DNA of 63,627 nt from positions 1 through 63,627 of the forward strand of contig JABHWZ010000014.1 of NCBI GenBank assembly GCA_018657525.1, in the 5' to 3' direction. Source of the DNA: an archaeon. Its GTDB lineage: Archaea > Nanobdellota > Nanobdellia > Pacearchaeales > GW2011-AR1. Shown one piece after another: positions 25,048-32,669 of the stretch. Numbering within the stretch: position 1 is the first letter of the stretch; each line of letters begins with the position of its first letter. The notes beneath the pieces were generated by a model. That model made no database searches, had not been told where the DNA came from, and saw only the letters and a list, made by a program, of their open reading frames with translations. The translations under genes and the position numbers were made by a program.

Positions 25048-25099
25048 CTTTATAATAAAAATAACAAACATTAATTAATAAATGTTGTGAAGAAAGAAA

Positions 25100-25852
25100 T
25101 TACTCACTCAATAATCTCTTAGCCAACCCAGAATCTAACTCTCCTATTGTAGGTTTAACAAATCTTATCAAACCTTGCGAAATTTCAATATGAAGAACAT
25201 TTCCAAACTCATAATCCGGAGACAAAATTTCAATTAAAGAATCTCTTAAAACATTATCCTTTGCAGGACCCGGATAACTTCTTAAACTTTGCGAACCATA
25301 TAAACTTTTATTTAAATTATTTAAATGGGTATTCCCACTAAAATTAGAATCTTCTCGGACTTGCATCATCATCTGAAAAGATGGAAGATCAATTGAAAAT
25401 TCATCAGGACTAAGATAAAAATTACCCCCTTTAAAAGCAGTTATTGTTCCAAGAGAAACCTCCCTTTTTTGAGGCAAAAGAATTTCCCCTCTCTCTACTT
25501 CAATTTTTTTAAAAGCATCAAAAACCATCTCCCCAAATCCATCCACCTTTGGATCGCGAATAAAATACAAACCATCCCTCCCAAAAAATTCACTTAATCT
25601 CCAATAATTAGTAAAAATAATATGTAAATCATCTCTCAAATCTAAAGGATCAAAAACAGGAGTAACAAAATTAAAATTTCCAGCCTCATAAACTAAAACC
25701 GATTCTGGATCAATTAAACCCTCTGCCCCTTCTTCAACAGAAATACCTAAATCAACTCCTGGATTATACCGCTTAAATAAATTAACCATTCTCAAAGGTC
25801 CTGCAAATTTCCTTAATCGTTCCTTATGATCTACTTGGGTTGAATATTTCAT
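25100..25852 (-). CDS. Unrecognised soluble protein between the pilus ATPase and platform genes
   Basis: 250 residues starting MKYSTQVDHKERLRKFAG. It has no signal or membrane helix, and alternating strands and charged loops (VLVYEAGNFNFVTPVFDPLD, LYFIRDPKVDGFGE). I know no family. The ATG at 25852 is chosen because minus-strand TTTATAAG at 25874-25881 ends 22 positions before it; an upstream in-frame codon at 25891 would lie within the promoter. Its location suggests a cytoplasmic accessory factor of the machine, by context only. Confidence 0.6.
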   Translation of the reverse strand: MKYSTQVDHKERLRKFAGPLRMVNLFKRYNPGVDLGISVEEGAEGLIDPESVLVYEAGNFNFVTPVFDPLDLRDDLHIIFTNYWRLSEFFGRDGLYFIRDPKVDGFGEMVFDAFKKIEVERGEILLPQKREVSLGTITAFKGGNFYLSPDEFSIDLPSFQMMMQVREDSNFSGNTHLNNLNKSLYGSQSLRSYPGPAKDNVLRDSLIEILSPDYEFGNVLHIEISQGLIRFVKPTIGELDSGLAKRLLSE

Positions 25853-25892
25853 AAAAAAAGAACCTCTGATTAACTTATAAATATTATGCAAC

Positions 25893-26018
25893 TCAAATTT
25901 TTCTTTTCTTTATTTTATCGTTGAGCCATTTCTGCCACTCATTGAATTGTTCCAACCAAATATTAAAGAACGAGATTTGACGAGCGAGGAACTTGTTTCC
26001 GACGTCTCTGATGGAAAG
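25893..26018 (-). pseudogene. Start-less remnant resembling the C-terminus of the secretion ATPase
   Basis: Directly after the ATPase stop, in another frame, a 41-codon stretch without any Met ends NEWQKWLNDKIKKRKI-stop. The ATPase itself ends PEWKDWLSKKIKGRKI: 10 of the last 15 residues agree and the DNA is visibly similar. The upstream part (RDVGNKFLARQISFFNIW) does not match the ATPase. It looks like a duplicated or displaced gene end, now non-coding. A readthrough or frameshift product cannot be excluded. Confidence 0.5.
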
Positions 26019-26022
26019 TTAG

Positions 26023-28308
26023 TTATATCTTTCTTCCTTTAATTTTTTTAGATAACCAATCTTTCCACTCTGGGAAAACCCTTTCAGAAACAGGCAACCC
26101 AACTTCTTCTCTCACTTTTTCAGAAATTTTATGGAATGAATTATTAGACAAAGAATTAAATTGCGATTCCAACAAACCCAAATCCCCACTTTTATTTGCA
26201 ACATCAACTAATTCTTTTTTTATCTTAGTTCTTAGCATAATATTATCATAGACCGCGTCCCAATTTCCAGCCCATCCCTTCACATTTCCTGCAATTTCCT
26301 TAATGATTTCCGAGTCCCCATTTATTAAATCCTCTGTTGGTTTCAATTCATCTTCTTCCACATTATATTTTAATAAATCAACAAACCCCTTCTCAAGCAA
26401 AGGATCTTTTGTCCAATGTTTTCTAACTTCTGCCACTTGCAAAACCCTTTTCCAAGATTTTAATCCATCTGGAGATTTAATTGGATTCGCAACAGTGATG
26501 ACATCTGTTGCTTTAAATGAAGTTGCAGGCACACCCAAATCATTTACCACTCTATCAAAAACAGCATAAGGAGAACCACCATGAATTGTTCCTGCCACGA
26601 CATTTGCCAAAGCTCCCACCCGCATAGCCTCGTAAAGCGCCTTAGCCTCCACACTCCTTACTTCACCAATTATCAAACTTGAATCCCCCAACCTCAAACT
26701 TGTCCGAATCCCATCATCAGCAGAAACCTCAGTAGTAGTTTTTAATAAAGCACTTCGCACTTTCATTCGAATAATATCATAATTTAATTTTCTCAAACCC
26801 TCCACCGGCAACTCTAAAGAATCTTCAATAACAATAATTCTATGCTTAGGGATAATTTCCAACATCAAACTGCCCAACAACGACGTCTTACCAGAACTTC
26901 TTGTTCCCGCAACTAAAATCGTTCTTGCACCGTCAATTAAAAAACTATAAAGTCCAGCAGCAAAAGGATTAATCATCTTATTATTAATAAATAAAGGCAA
27001 AGTCCACGGACTATCTCTATGTCTTCTCAAAGCATAAGCCAATCCATCTGGAGAAAGCGGCGGTTGAATAATCGCTACTCTGGCCCTAAGATTCCCAATA
27101 TTCATTTGAGTATCTAAAATCGGATTTGCCTCATCAAGAGGCCTTCCTGAAATCAATCTAAATTTCGCAGCCCAAGAATCAACATCTTGCTGACTTGGTA
27201 AAATATTCGTAGAACACTCATCAAAGCTCTGATGCCGAACAAAAACATTTGTTTTTGGAATTGGAGCGTTCAACATAATATCTTGTAATTTATCATCCTG
27301 CAACAAAACTTCCACCAAACCAAATCCAATTGTATGTCTTACCAAAATTGTAGAAAGCTTATTCAAATCAGCATAACTTAAATTTATCCCTTGATTATTA
27401 GATAAATCCTGCAACAAATCTCTAGAAATATTAAAAAAAACCTGCCGCGTTCTTTCAGTATCGACAAACTCTTCTGCTTTTGGTTGATGTTCAATTAACA
27501 CTCCTCTTGCCATATTTAATAACATATCTTGATCCTCACTCAACGAATTCTCTGGAGGATTCAAATGGTAAATCAATTTAGCTTCATCTTCTTTTTTCAA
27601 AATCGTTACCAAAGATTGATCATGATCTTTACCAATTTTATACTGGCCGATAATTTCCGCATCATCAGGCAGATCCATAACTAAACGAGTAAAAGTAAAA
27701 TTGGGCAAAGTATCTGGTTTGAAAAATTTACGATATATCTCCCGGTCTCCCTTAACATACCCCTCCAAATATTGCCCAACTTCTTTTATTAAAATAGTCT
27801 CTTCAAACAAACTCAACAATTTATTCAAAAGATTAATATAATTTTGCTGATCAATTCTACAACTAACCTCCACCTTCTCAAAATATATCTTAGCTTCAAT
27901 GATTAATTTCTTTAATTCTGAATGGGCTGAAATCGGATCTTGTTTTAATAAAATTAAAAATCCAAAAAGATCATTATAGCGTTGTGGAAAAAATTCTTCA
28001 CAGTTAGTAATCAATTTTACTTGAGAAAGAATTTTTTCTTGTTTAGTAAAATAAACATATAACTGCGCAATTTCCAAAAGAGCTGACGTCTCCTTAAAAT
28101 CATAATTATAATTTTTCTGTTGTACCAAAACAATTCTAGAAACATTTGGATTTTCAATTAATGCATCAATCACTCGGCCCATAACTTGAGGCGATTCAGC
28201 AACATCTGCAACAAACAAAGCCCCCAAGTAATTAATATAAATCACATCTTCACCCCCCTCTCGTCTCACCTCGTAAGAATATAACGGAGTTTTTTTATCG
28301 AACTGCAT
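26023..28308 (-). CDS. FlaI/GspE-type secretion and pilus assembly ATPase
   Basis: 761 residues. Walker A GTRSSGKTS is at 468-476, IIVIEDSLELP at 491-501 (Asp box), Walker B SLIIGEVRS at 544-552 and the His box TIHGGSP at 574-580, in the order of the FlaI/GspE/VirB11 family. Residues about 1-270 are an N-terminal domain larger than in archaellum FlaI, and 640-761 a helical C-terminal extension. As a hexamer it would power pilin insertion at the membrane through the FlaJ-like protein. TTTTAAAT 21 nt upstream of the ATG supports the start. The coiled-coil gene at 28408 is divergent. Confidence 0.92.
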   Translation of the reverse strand: MQFDKKTPLYSYEVRREGGEDVIYINYLGALFVADVAESPQVMGRVIDALIENPNVSRIVLVQQKNYNYDFKETSALLEIAQLYVYFTKQEKILSQVKLITNCEEFFPQRYNDLFGFLILLKQDPISAHSELKKLIIEAKIYFEKVEVSCRIDQQNYINLLNKLLSLFEETILIKEVGQYLEGYVKGDREIYRKFFKPDTLPNFTFTRLVMDLPDDAEIIGQYKIGKDHDQSLVTILKKEDEAKLIYHLNPPENSLSEDQDMLLNMARGVLIEHQPKAEEFVDTERTRQVFFNISRDLLQDLSNNQGINLSYADLNKLSTILVRHTIGFGLVEVLLQDDKLQDIMLNAPIPKTNVFVRHQSFDECSTNILPSQQDVDSWAAKFRLISGRPLDEANPILDTQMNIGNLRARVAIIQPPLSPDGLAYALRRHRDSPWTLPLFINNKMINPFAAGLYSFLIDGARTILVAGTRSSGKTSLLGSLMLEIIPKHRIIVIEDSLELPVEGLRKLNYDIIRMKVRSALLKTTTEVSADDGIRTSLRLGDSSLIIGEVRSVEAKALYEAMRVGALANVVAGTIHGGSPYAVFDRVVNDLGVPATSFKATDVITVANPIKSPDGLKSWKRVLQVAEVRKHWTKDPLLEKGFVDLLKYNVEEDELKPTEDLINGDSEIIKEIAGNVKGWAGNWDAVYDNIMLRTKIKKELVDVANKSGDLGLLESQFNSLSNNSFHKISEKVREEVGLPVSERVFPEWKDWLSKKIKGRKI

Positions 28309-28407
28309 AATAAAACATACTAAACATAATTTAAAATGTTTTGTATCTTAAATATAAATGAAAAAGAATATCACAACAAATTTAAACCCCTCTAACCTTT
28401 AATAAAA

Positions 28408-28749
28408 ATGGATGGTGACACACAATACACTCCTCGGAATTATGATTTATCAGCTGTAAAAATCAGAGACCTCGAAGAGAAACAAAGAATTATCAAGAAC
28501 CGGCTTCTATTAATTGGAGAAAATCTCATTGAAACAAAAGAAGAAACAAATAGTCAGATAACTGAAATAAAAAAAGAATTAGAATTATTAAAACAAACTA
28601 TGAAAAAAGTCTCGTCTTTTTTAGAAAATATCTCAGAAGAATTTTCCAAGTTCGCAAAAAAAGAAGATATAGAAATTTTAGCTAAACAAGCAAAAATGTT
28701 CCAACCAATGGAGTTTGCAACTAAAGCCGACTTGGAGAAATTAAAATGA
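28408..28749 (+). CDS. Coiled-coil protein next to the pilus ATPase
   Basis: 113 residues. Two heptad-rich stretches (about 18-75) such as LEEKQRIIKNRLLLIGENLI and ITEIKKELELLKQTM are followed by a helical tail ending in MEFATKADLEKLK. It has no membrane segment. Its position, divergent from the ATPase and upstream of another coiled-coil protein, is reminiscent of archaellum FlaC/D/E accessory proteins, but sequence alone does not prove this. TTTAAAC 22 nt upstream of the ATG fits a leaderless start. Confidence 0.65.
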   Translation: MDGDTQYTPRNYDLSAVKIRDLEEKQRIIKNRLLLIGENLIETKEETNSQITEIKKELELLKQTMKKVSSFLENISEEFSKFAKKEDIEILAKQAKMFQPMEFATKADLEKLK

Positions 28750-28798
28750 GAAGAAGTTGCAAACACAAAGTATCTATAAACATCGTCAAAACAAACAA

Positions 28799-28893
28799 TT
28801 TAAATTTTAGTATATATTTAGGCGAACGAAGCGAGTTGTCGGGGGGGTGTTCGGAGGAACCTACGAGCTTTAGTGGGAATCCTAAAATTTAAA
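28799..28893. other. Long inverted-repeat element, possible structured RNA
   Basis: The 210-nt gap 28750-28959 holds a perfect 12-bp inverted repeat, TTTAAATTTTAG at 28799-28810 and CTAAAATTTAAA at 28882-28893. It encloses a GC-rich 71-nt interior with GGCGAACGAAGCGAG, a GGGGGGG run and GTTCGGAGGAACC. The interior is strikingly GC-rich against the AT-rich surroundings. Orientation is unknown because the ends are symmetrical. The rest of the gap is plain AT-rich sequence. Confidence 0.6.
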
Positions 28894-28959
28894 CCCCTCC
28901 AAACCAATTTAAAAAATTAGAAATATTAAAAAAGGAGTAAAACTAAATAAAAATATAAA

Positions 28960-29625
28960 ATGACAGTCTTAGAACAAATAACCCAAATGAAAAGCCAAGG
29001 AATACCTGAAGCTCAAATAACTGGGAGCCTGAGAGAACAAGGCGTATCTCCGAAACAAATTACTGATGCGTTAGCACAATCACAAATTAAAAGTGCAGTT
29101 GCAGGAGAAACACCTATCCCGACAGCAGATGGAATGCAACCTTCAATAATGGGCGGAGAAACACCTCCAATTTCTGGAGAACAAGCTTACACCCCTCAAA
29201 CACAAGAAGTCGCAGGAGGCCAAATGCCCACTCAAGATGCTTACGCTCAACAACCCGCACAAGCAGGAGAATATTACGAGGGAGGATACGATTACAATTC
29301 ACAACCGGCCGGAGGAACAGACACAATGATTGAAATAGCTGCACAAGTCTTCTCTGAAAAAATAAAAAAACTTCAAAAACAAATTACTGGAGTTGCAGAA
29401 TTTAAAACAATCGCAGAAACAAAATTAGAAAACATCGAGGACAGATTAAAAAGAATAGAAAATTCATTCGACAAACTCCAAATAGAAATATTAAACAAAG
29501 TCGGCTCTTACGGAAATACTTTACAAAGCATAAAGAAAGAAATGTCAATGATGCAAGATTCATTTGGTAAAACAATGAAAAAGATTTCAACTCCTACAAA
29601 AAAGAAAACTTCTAAGAAAAAATAA
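28960..29625 (+). CDS. Coiled-coil accessory protein, FlaC/D-like by context
   Basis: 221 residues. The N-terminal 45 residues contain two short helical repeats (ITQMKSQGIPEAQITGSL, REQGVSPKQITDALAQ). Residues 50-125 are a low-complexity Gly/Pro/Gln/Tyr linker, 125-200 a coiled coil (KLENIEDRLKRIENSFDKLQ) and the end is a Lys-rich tail (TPTKKKTSKKK). Helical DRLxRIE-type coiled coils occur in archaellum FlaC/FlaD/E ring components, so an accessory role is inferred. GGAG lies 24 nt upstream, too far to act as a normal Shine-Dalgarno. Confidence 0.65.
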   Translation: MTVLEQITQMKSQGIPEAQITGSLREQGVSPKQITDALAQSQIKSAVAGETPIPTADGMQPSIMGGETPPISGEQAYTPQTQEVAGGQMPTQDAYAQQPAQAGEYYEGGYDYNSQPAGGTDTMIEIAAQVFSEKIKKLQKQITGVAEFKTIAETKLENIEDRLKRIENSFDKLQIEILNKVGSYGNTLQSIKKEMSMMQDSFGKTMKKISTPTKKKTSKKK

Positions 29626-29643
29626 TTATTCTTTAAATTAATT

Positions 29644-30204
29644 TTATTCAATCTTCTTCAATATCTTAGAAAGTCCAGAACTAAACGGTTTAGATTCACT
29701 TGAACTAAACATAATTCCAATTATAATTACTAAAACAACTAAAAACACAACTAACCCCACATTATCCCTCAACCAAAACGCAATACCTGAGCCAAACACC
29801 AATCCTGTCTGAGCTAAAATCACTACTAAAATAACAACTGCAATTCCTAAGAAAACCACCATCACCGGCTTGTTATCTGGATCTACAAATAAACTAGCTA
29901 AAATTAAAATTACTAAAATAATCGAAAGACCAATTCCAAATCGAGGAAACAATTCTGCAAAAAACCTCGGAACCAAATCAAATTGCAAAGCCATCAATCC
30001 AATAGACAAAGCAATAATCCCATTTATTCCTTTATTATTAAAAATCTTTGTTCTATCTAAAACCCCAAAAACTAACGAGAATAAAATCAAAAACGGAAGC
30101 ACATAACTAAAAAATCCAAACTGCTCTAACTGAGCCAATAAACTCCCGACTTCTCCGCCAAAGACATAACCATACGAAGCAAGCATCACCAAATTTTCTA
30201 TCAT
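29644..30204 (-). CDS. Multi-pass membrane protein, paralogue of the next gene
   Basis: 186 residues with five to six hydrophobic segments. The block FFSYVLPFLILFSLVFGVLD, then RTKIF, aligns with NFALPFLLIFFIVFAILE-KTKVL in the neighbouring protein, as do the following ALSIGL/AFVLGL helices, so the two are paralogues. No catalytic residues are apparent. TATTTAAA about 20 nt upstream supports the start. A membrane component linked to the pilus-like locus is inferred from position. Confidence 0.68.
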   Translation of the reverse strand: MIENLVMLASYGYVFGGEVGSLLAQLEQFGFFSYVLPFLILFSLVFGVLDRTKIFNNKGINGIIALSIGLMALQFDLVPRFFAELFPRFGIGLSIILVILILASLFVDPDNKPVMVVFLGIAVVILVVILAQTGLVFGSGIAFWLRDNVGLVVFLVVLVIIIGIMFSSSESKPFSSGLSKILKKIE

Positions 30205-30238
30205 ATTAATCTTTCTCTTTTATATTTTAAATACCTTC

Positions 30239-30733
30239 TTATTTACTGCTTTTAATTGCAATTGCTAAAGCTCCTGCAATTACCACAATAAACACAACAT
30301 TAGTCCAAAGAGCTGAACTCCAATCTTGTTTAAATAATAAATCCCAAACCCCTGAATCAACTCCTGTTGCCCAAAGGACTGCAATAATTACTGCAATAAA
30401 TATAACTGCTCCAATCACATATTTCATCCAACCCGCACTAACAAAAGATTCTTTCAATTCTCCCCCAGTTGCAAATCCCCAAAGCAATAAAGTTACAAAA
30501 ACTACCACCATTGCTACTGTTAAAAATAAAACCATATTATTCACAACTTCTTTTGGAAAAACTGCTCCAACAAAAACTAAACCAAGAACAAAAGCAGTTA
30601 AAGCATTCAATTGAGTTTTACCTTCGCCAAGCACTTTTGTTTTTTCTAGAATAGCAAATACAATAAAAAAAATCAATAAAAAAGGAAGTGCAAAATTAGC
30701 TAAAATCGGATGCTGTAAAATTGTCTCAACCAT
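30239..30733 (-). CDS. Multi-pass membrane protein, paralogue
   Basis: 164 residues, about five hydrophobic helices, with the same PFLLIFFIVFAILEKTKV signature as its neighbour at 29644-30204. The start lies 1 nt after the stop of the PRC-barrel gene, so both are on one mRNA. The C-terminal half has WMKYVIGAVIFIAVIIAVLW and a WSSALW loop. No enzyme motif is visible. Confidence 0.68.
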   Translation of the reverse strand: MVETILQHPILANFALPFLLIFFIVFAILEKTKVLGEGKTQLNALTAFVLGLVFVGAVFPKEVVNNMVLFLTVAMVVVFVTLLLWGFATGGELKESFVSAGWMKYVIGAVIFIAVIIAVLWATGVDSGVWDLLFKQDWSSALWTNVVFIVVIAGALAIAIKSSK

Positions 30734-30734
30734 C

Positions 30735-31010
30735 TTAGATTAAATCTTCTGCCAAATCTTCATCTGAATTAGAACTTGGAAGGGCAGCTTTATTTATAAT
30801 GAATATATCACTAATTGCTTTCACAAATCTGTGTGGAATTATTACTCCTCTAGCTCCACCGATTAAAGACATAACTCCGCCCCCAACTTTAATTCTCCAT
30901 CCCTCAATTTTGTTCTCAAAAAGATTAGCTTCCTCAATTTCTCCGAAAAAATCTCCAGAGTCAGTATAAACTTTCGAGCCCACAACCTCAGTAACTTTTT
31001 TTATTCTCAT
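30735..31010 (-). CDS. PRC-barrel domain protein
   Basis: 91 residues. The PRC-barrel pattern is clear: IKKVTEVVGSKVYTDSGDFF-G-EIEEANL, IEGWRIKVGGG, then IIPHRFVKAISDIFII. These small beta-barrels bind RNA (RimM-type) or photosynthetic and other partners; archaeal stand-alone versions are often associated with membrane or cell-division proteins. The acidic C-terminal tail (NSDEDLAEDLI) is variable. A TATA box (TATTTAAAG) lies 21 nt upstream. It is co-transcribed with the membrane protein that follows at 1 nt. Confidence 0.85.
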   Translation of the reverse strand: MRIKKVTEVVGSKVYTDSGDFFGEIEEANLFENKIEGWRIKVGGGVMSLIGGARGVIIPHRFVKAISDIFIINKAALPSSNSDEDLAEDLI

Positions 31011-31073
31011 ACAAAAATAAACTTAATTCTCTTTAAATACTTTTCTTTTTTAAATCATATATATTAAGAAAAA

Positions 31074-31081
31074 TTTATAAG
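31074..31081 (+). promoter_or_regulatory. TATA box
   Basis: TTTATAAG ends 22 positions before the ATG at 31103 of the M50-like gene. It is divergent from the PRC-barrel promoter. Confidence 0.6.
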
Positions 31082-31102
31082 AAGAGAATCTCTTAAAATT
31101 AC

Positions 31103-31777
31103 ATGTTTAAAACAAAAGAATTAGCATTAATCATTGTAATTTCCCTAATTTTGGCTTTCAGTATAACTCTTGTAGAAACTCAACAAATTTTCCTTTGGAC
31201 TCTTTTATCAGTTTTTTTAGTCATCATGGTTAATTTAATCGCCAAAAAAATAACTGCATATAATTTAGATTCAGAAATTGAAGCCAAACTTTGGCAATTA
31301 GAAAGATGGGGACTTTCAGGAATTATATTAACAGGCGGAATAAAAAATCCAAATAAAAAATTCAGAACTCCAATCCCTGTCGGAGCAATTTTCCCAATAG
31401 TTTCCAAATTAATTTTCTTATCTTTAAGCAATCTTGTTTGGATGGCATCATTAGTCTTCGACGTTAAAACAAAAGTTTACAAAGCCGCAAAAAGACACAA
31501 CCCAATTTATAGTTTTTCAGAAATCACAGACTATCAAATCGGACTCATTGCAGCATCAGGAATTATAGCAAACTTGGTTTTCGCAGTCATTGGTTATTTA
31601 ATTGGCTTACCACCCCAAATGAATTTTGCACAACTTAGTATTTTTTACGCCTTCTGGAATGTTCTCCCACTATCAAACCTCGACGGCAACAGAATATATT
31701 GGGGAAATAATCTAATGTGGTACACAATCGCAGCAATAACCCTAATGGCTTTTGGTTACGCACTATTTGTAATTTAA
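31103..31777 (+). CDS. M50/site-2-protease-like membrane protein without the HExxH motif
   Basis: 224 residues with about five membrane helices. The C-terminal motif FWNVLPLSNLDGNRIYWG (184-201) corresponds to the NxxPxxxLDGxR motif of archaeal M50 site-2 proteases. At the place of HExxH, in the second helix, it has NLIAK (44-48), followed by KITAYNLDSEIEAKLW, similar in layout to the region after HExxH in active relatives. Both zinc histidines and the glutamate are absent, so it is probably a pseudoprotease or membrane-protein chaperone. The Asp of LDG remains. Confidence 0.72.
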   Translation: MFKTKELALIIVISLILAFSITLVETQQIFLWTLLSVFLVIMVNLIAKKITAYNLDSEIEAKLWQLERWGLSGIILTGGIKNPNKKFRTPIPVGAIFPIVSKLIFLSLSNLVWMASLVFDVKTKVYKAAKRHNPIYSFSEITDYQIGLIAASGIIANLVFAVIGYLIGLPPQMNFAQLSIFYAFWNVLPLSNLDGNRIYWGNNLMWYTIAAITLMAFGYALFVI

Positions 31778-31801
31778 ATAAAAAAATTTTCTAGTAATAA
31801 A

Positions 31802-32584
31802 TTATAATTTATCCAACAAAGAACCCTCTCCAATTCTTATTTTCATTGGATCTAATTCAATGTGACCATCTTCTCTTCCCGACGCTGCATATAATAATCC
31901 TTTAACATTTCCTGGATTAACTCCTCCAGAAATTTTAACTCCCTTAGAAAAATTATCTCGCATAATTTTCACGTCCTCTGCTCTTGCTCCATAAGCTCCA
32001 TAACCAGTTGAAGTTTTAACAAAATCAACCTCCAGTTCATCTGCCATTTGACAAGCTCTTTTAATCTGATCTGGATTCAATTCACAAGTTTCTAAAATTA
32101 ATTTAGTTAACAGATTCTTTTCATGAACACATCTAGAAACTTTTTCTATCCCTCTCATAGCAAAAACCTCTCCCATTTTTAATTCTTTATTTTTTAATGA
32201 ATCATAATCCAAAACCATATCTATTTCATCTGCTCCAAGATATGCTGCCAATTCAGTTTCACCTTTCTTAAATTCCCATGGACAAAAACCCTCTGGAAAT
32301 CCAACAACTGAAACAAGACGAATGTATGGCCAAGTAGTACCACTAGCTAAACATAAGTCTCTAGGACGAACACAAACAGCATAGGGAAGTTTATTTACAT
32401 TTGAAACAGTATTTCTTAAAAAATCCCCAAATCTTTCCTCCCTTAATCTTACAGAACTTATTCCTAATTCTTTTGCTTCTTCTAAATAATAATCTTCAGT
32501 TTTCAAAAAAGTATGATCACAAATAGAAGCAAGCTGCGGAATTGTAATTTCATCAATTTTCACGAGAGGATAACATGGAACCAT
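31802..32584 (-). CDS. deoC: Deoxyribose-phosphate aldolase
   Basis: 260 residues. It cleaves 2-deoxyribose 5-phosphate to acetaldehyde and glyceraldehyde 3-phosphate. Motifs in order: ICDHTFLKT, YAVCVRPRDL, VVGFPEGF, ADEIDMVLDYDSL, LILETCELN, and FVKTSTGYGAYGA with the Schiff-base lysine, then VKISGGVN. The ATG at 32584 is preferred to a GTG 9 nt upstream because TTTAAATAG ends 22 positions before it. It neighbours a deoxyribosyltransferase-like gene 2 kb away, consistent with deoxynucleoside salvage. Confidence 0.93.
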   Translation of the reverse strand: MVPCYPLVKIDEITIPQLASICDHTFLKTEDYYLEEAKELGISSVRLREERFGDFLRNTVSNVNKLPYAVCVRPRDLCLASGTTWPYIRLVSVVGFPEGFCPWEFKKGETELAAYLGADEIDMVLDYDSLKNKELKMGEVFAMRGIEKVSRCVHEKNLLTKLILETCELNPDQIKRACQMADELEVDFVKTSTGYGAYGARAEDVKIMRDNFSKGVKISGGVNPGNVKGLLYAASGREDGHIELDPMKIRIGEGSLLDKL

Positions 32585-32669
32585 AAAAACCACAAACCAA
32601 AACCCTATTTAAACATTATTACGCTATAAAACCCGATAATCTTATAATAGAGTGTTCTTTTTATCTAAA

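Noticed and set aside
28931-28937. GGAG as a Shine-Dalgarno for the coiled-coil gene at 28960
   Set aside because: It lies 24 nt upstream of the ATG, too far for a normal SD interaction.
28408-29625. Confident assignment of the two coiled-coil proteins as archaellum FlaC/D/E
   Set aside because: Only coiled-coil character and location support it; no diagnostic FlaD/E domain is visible, so the calls were kept descriptive.
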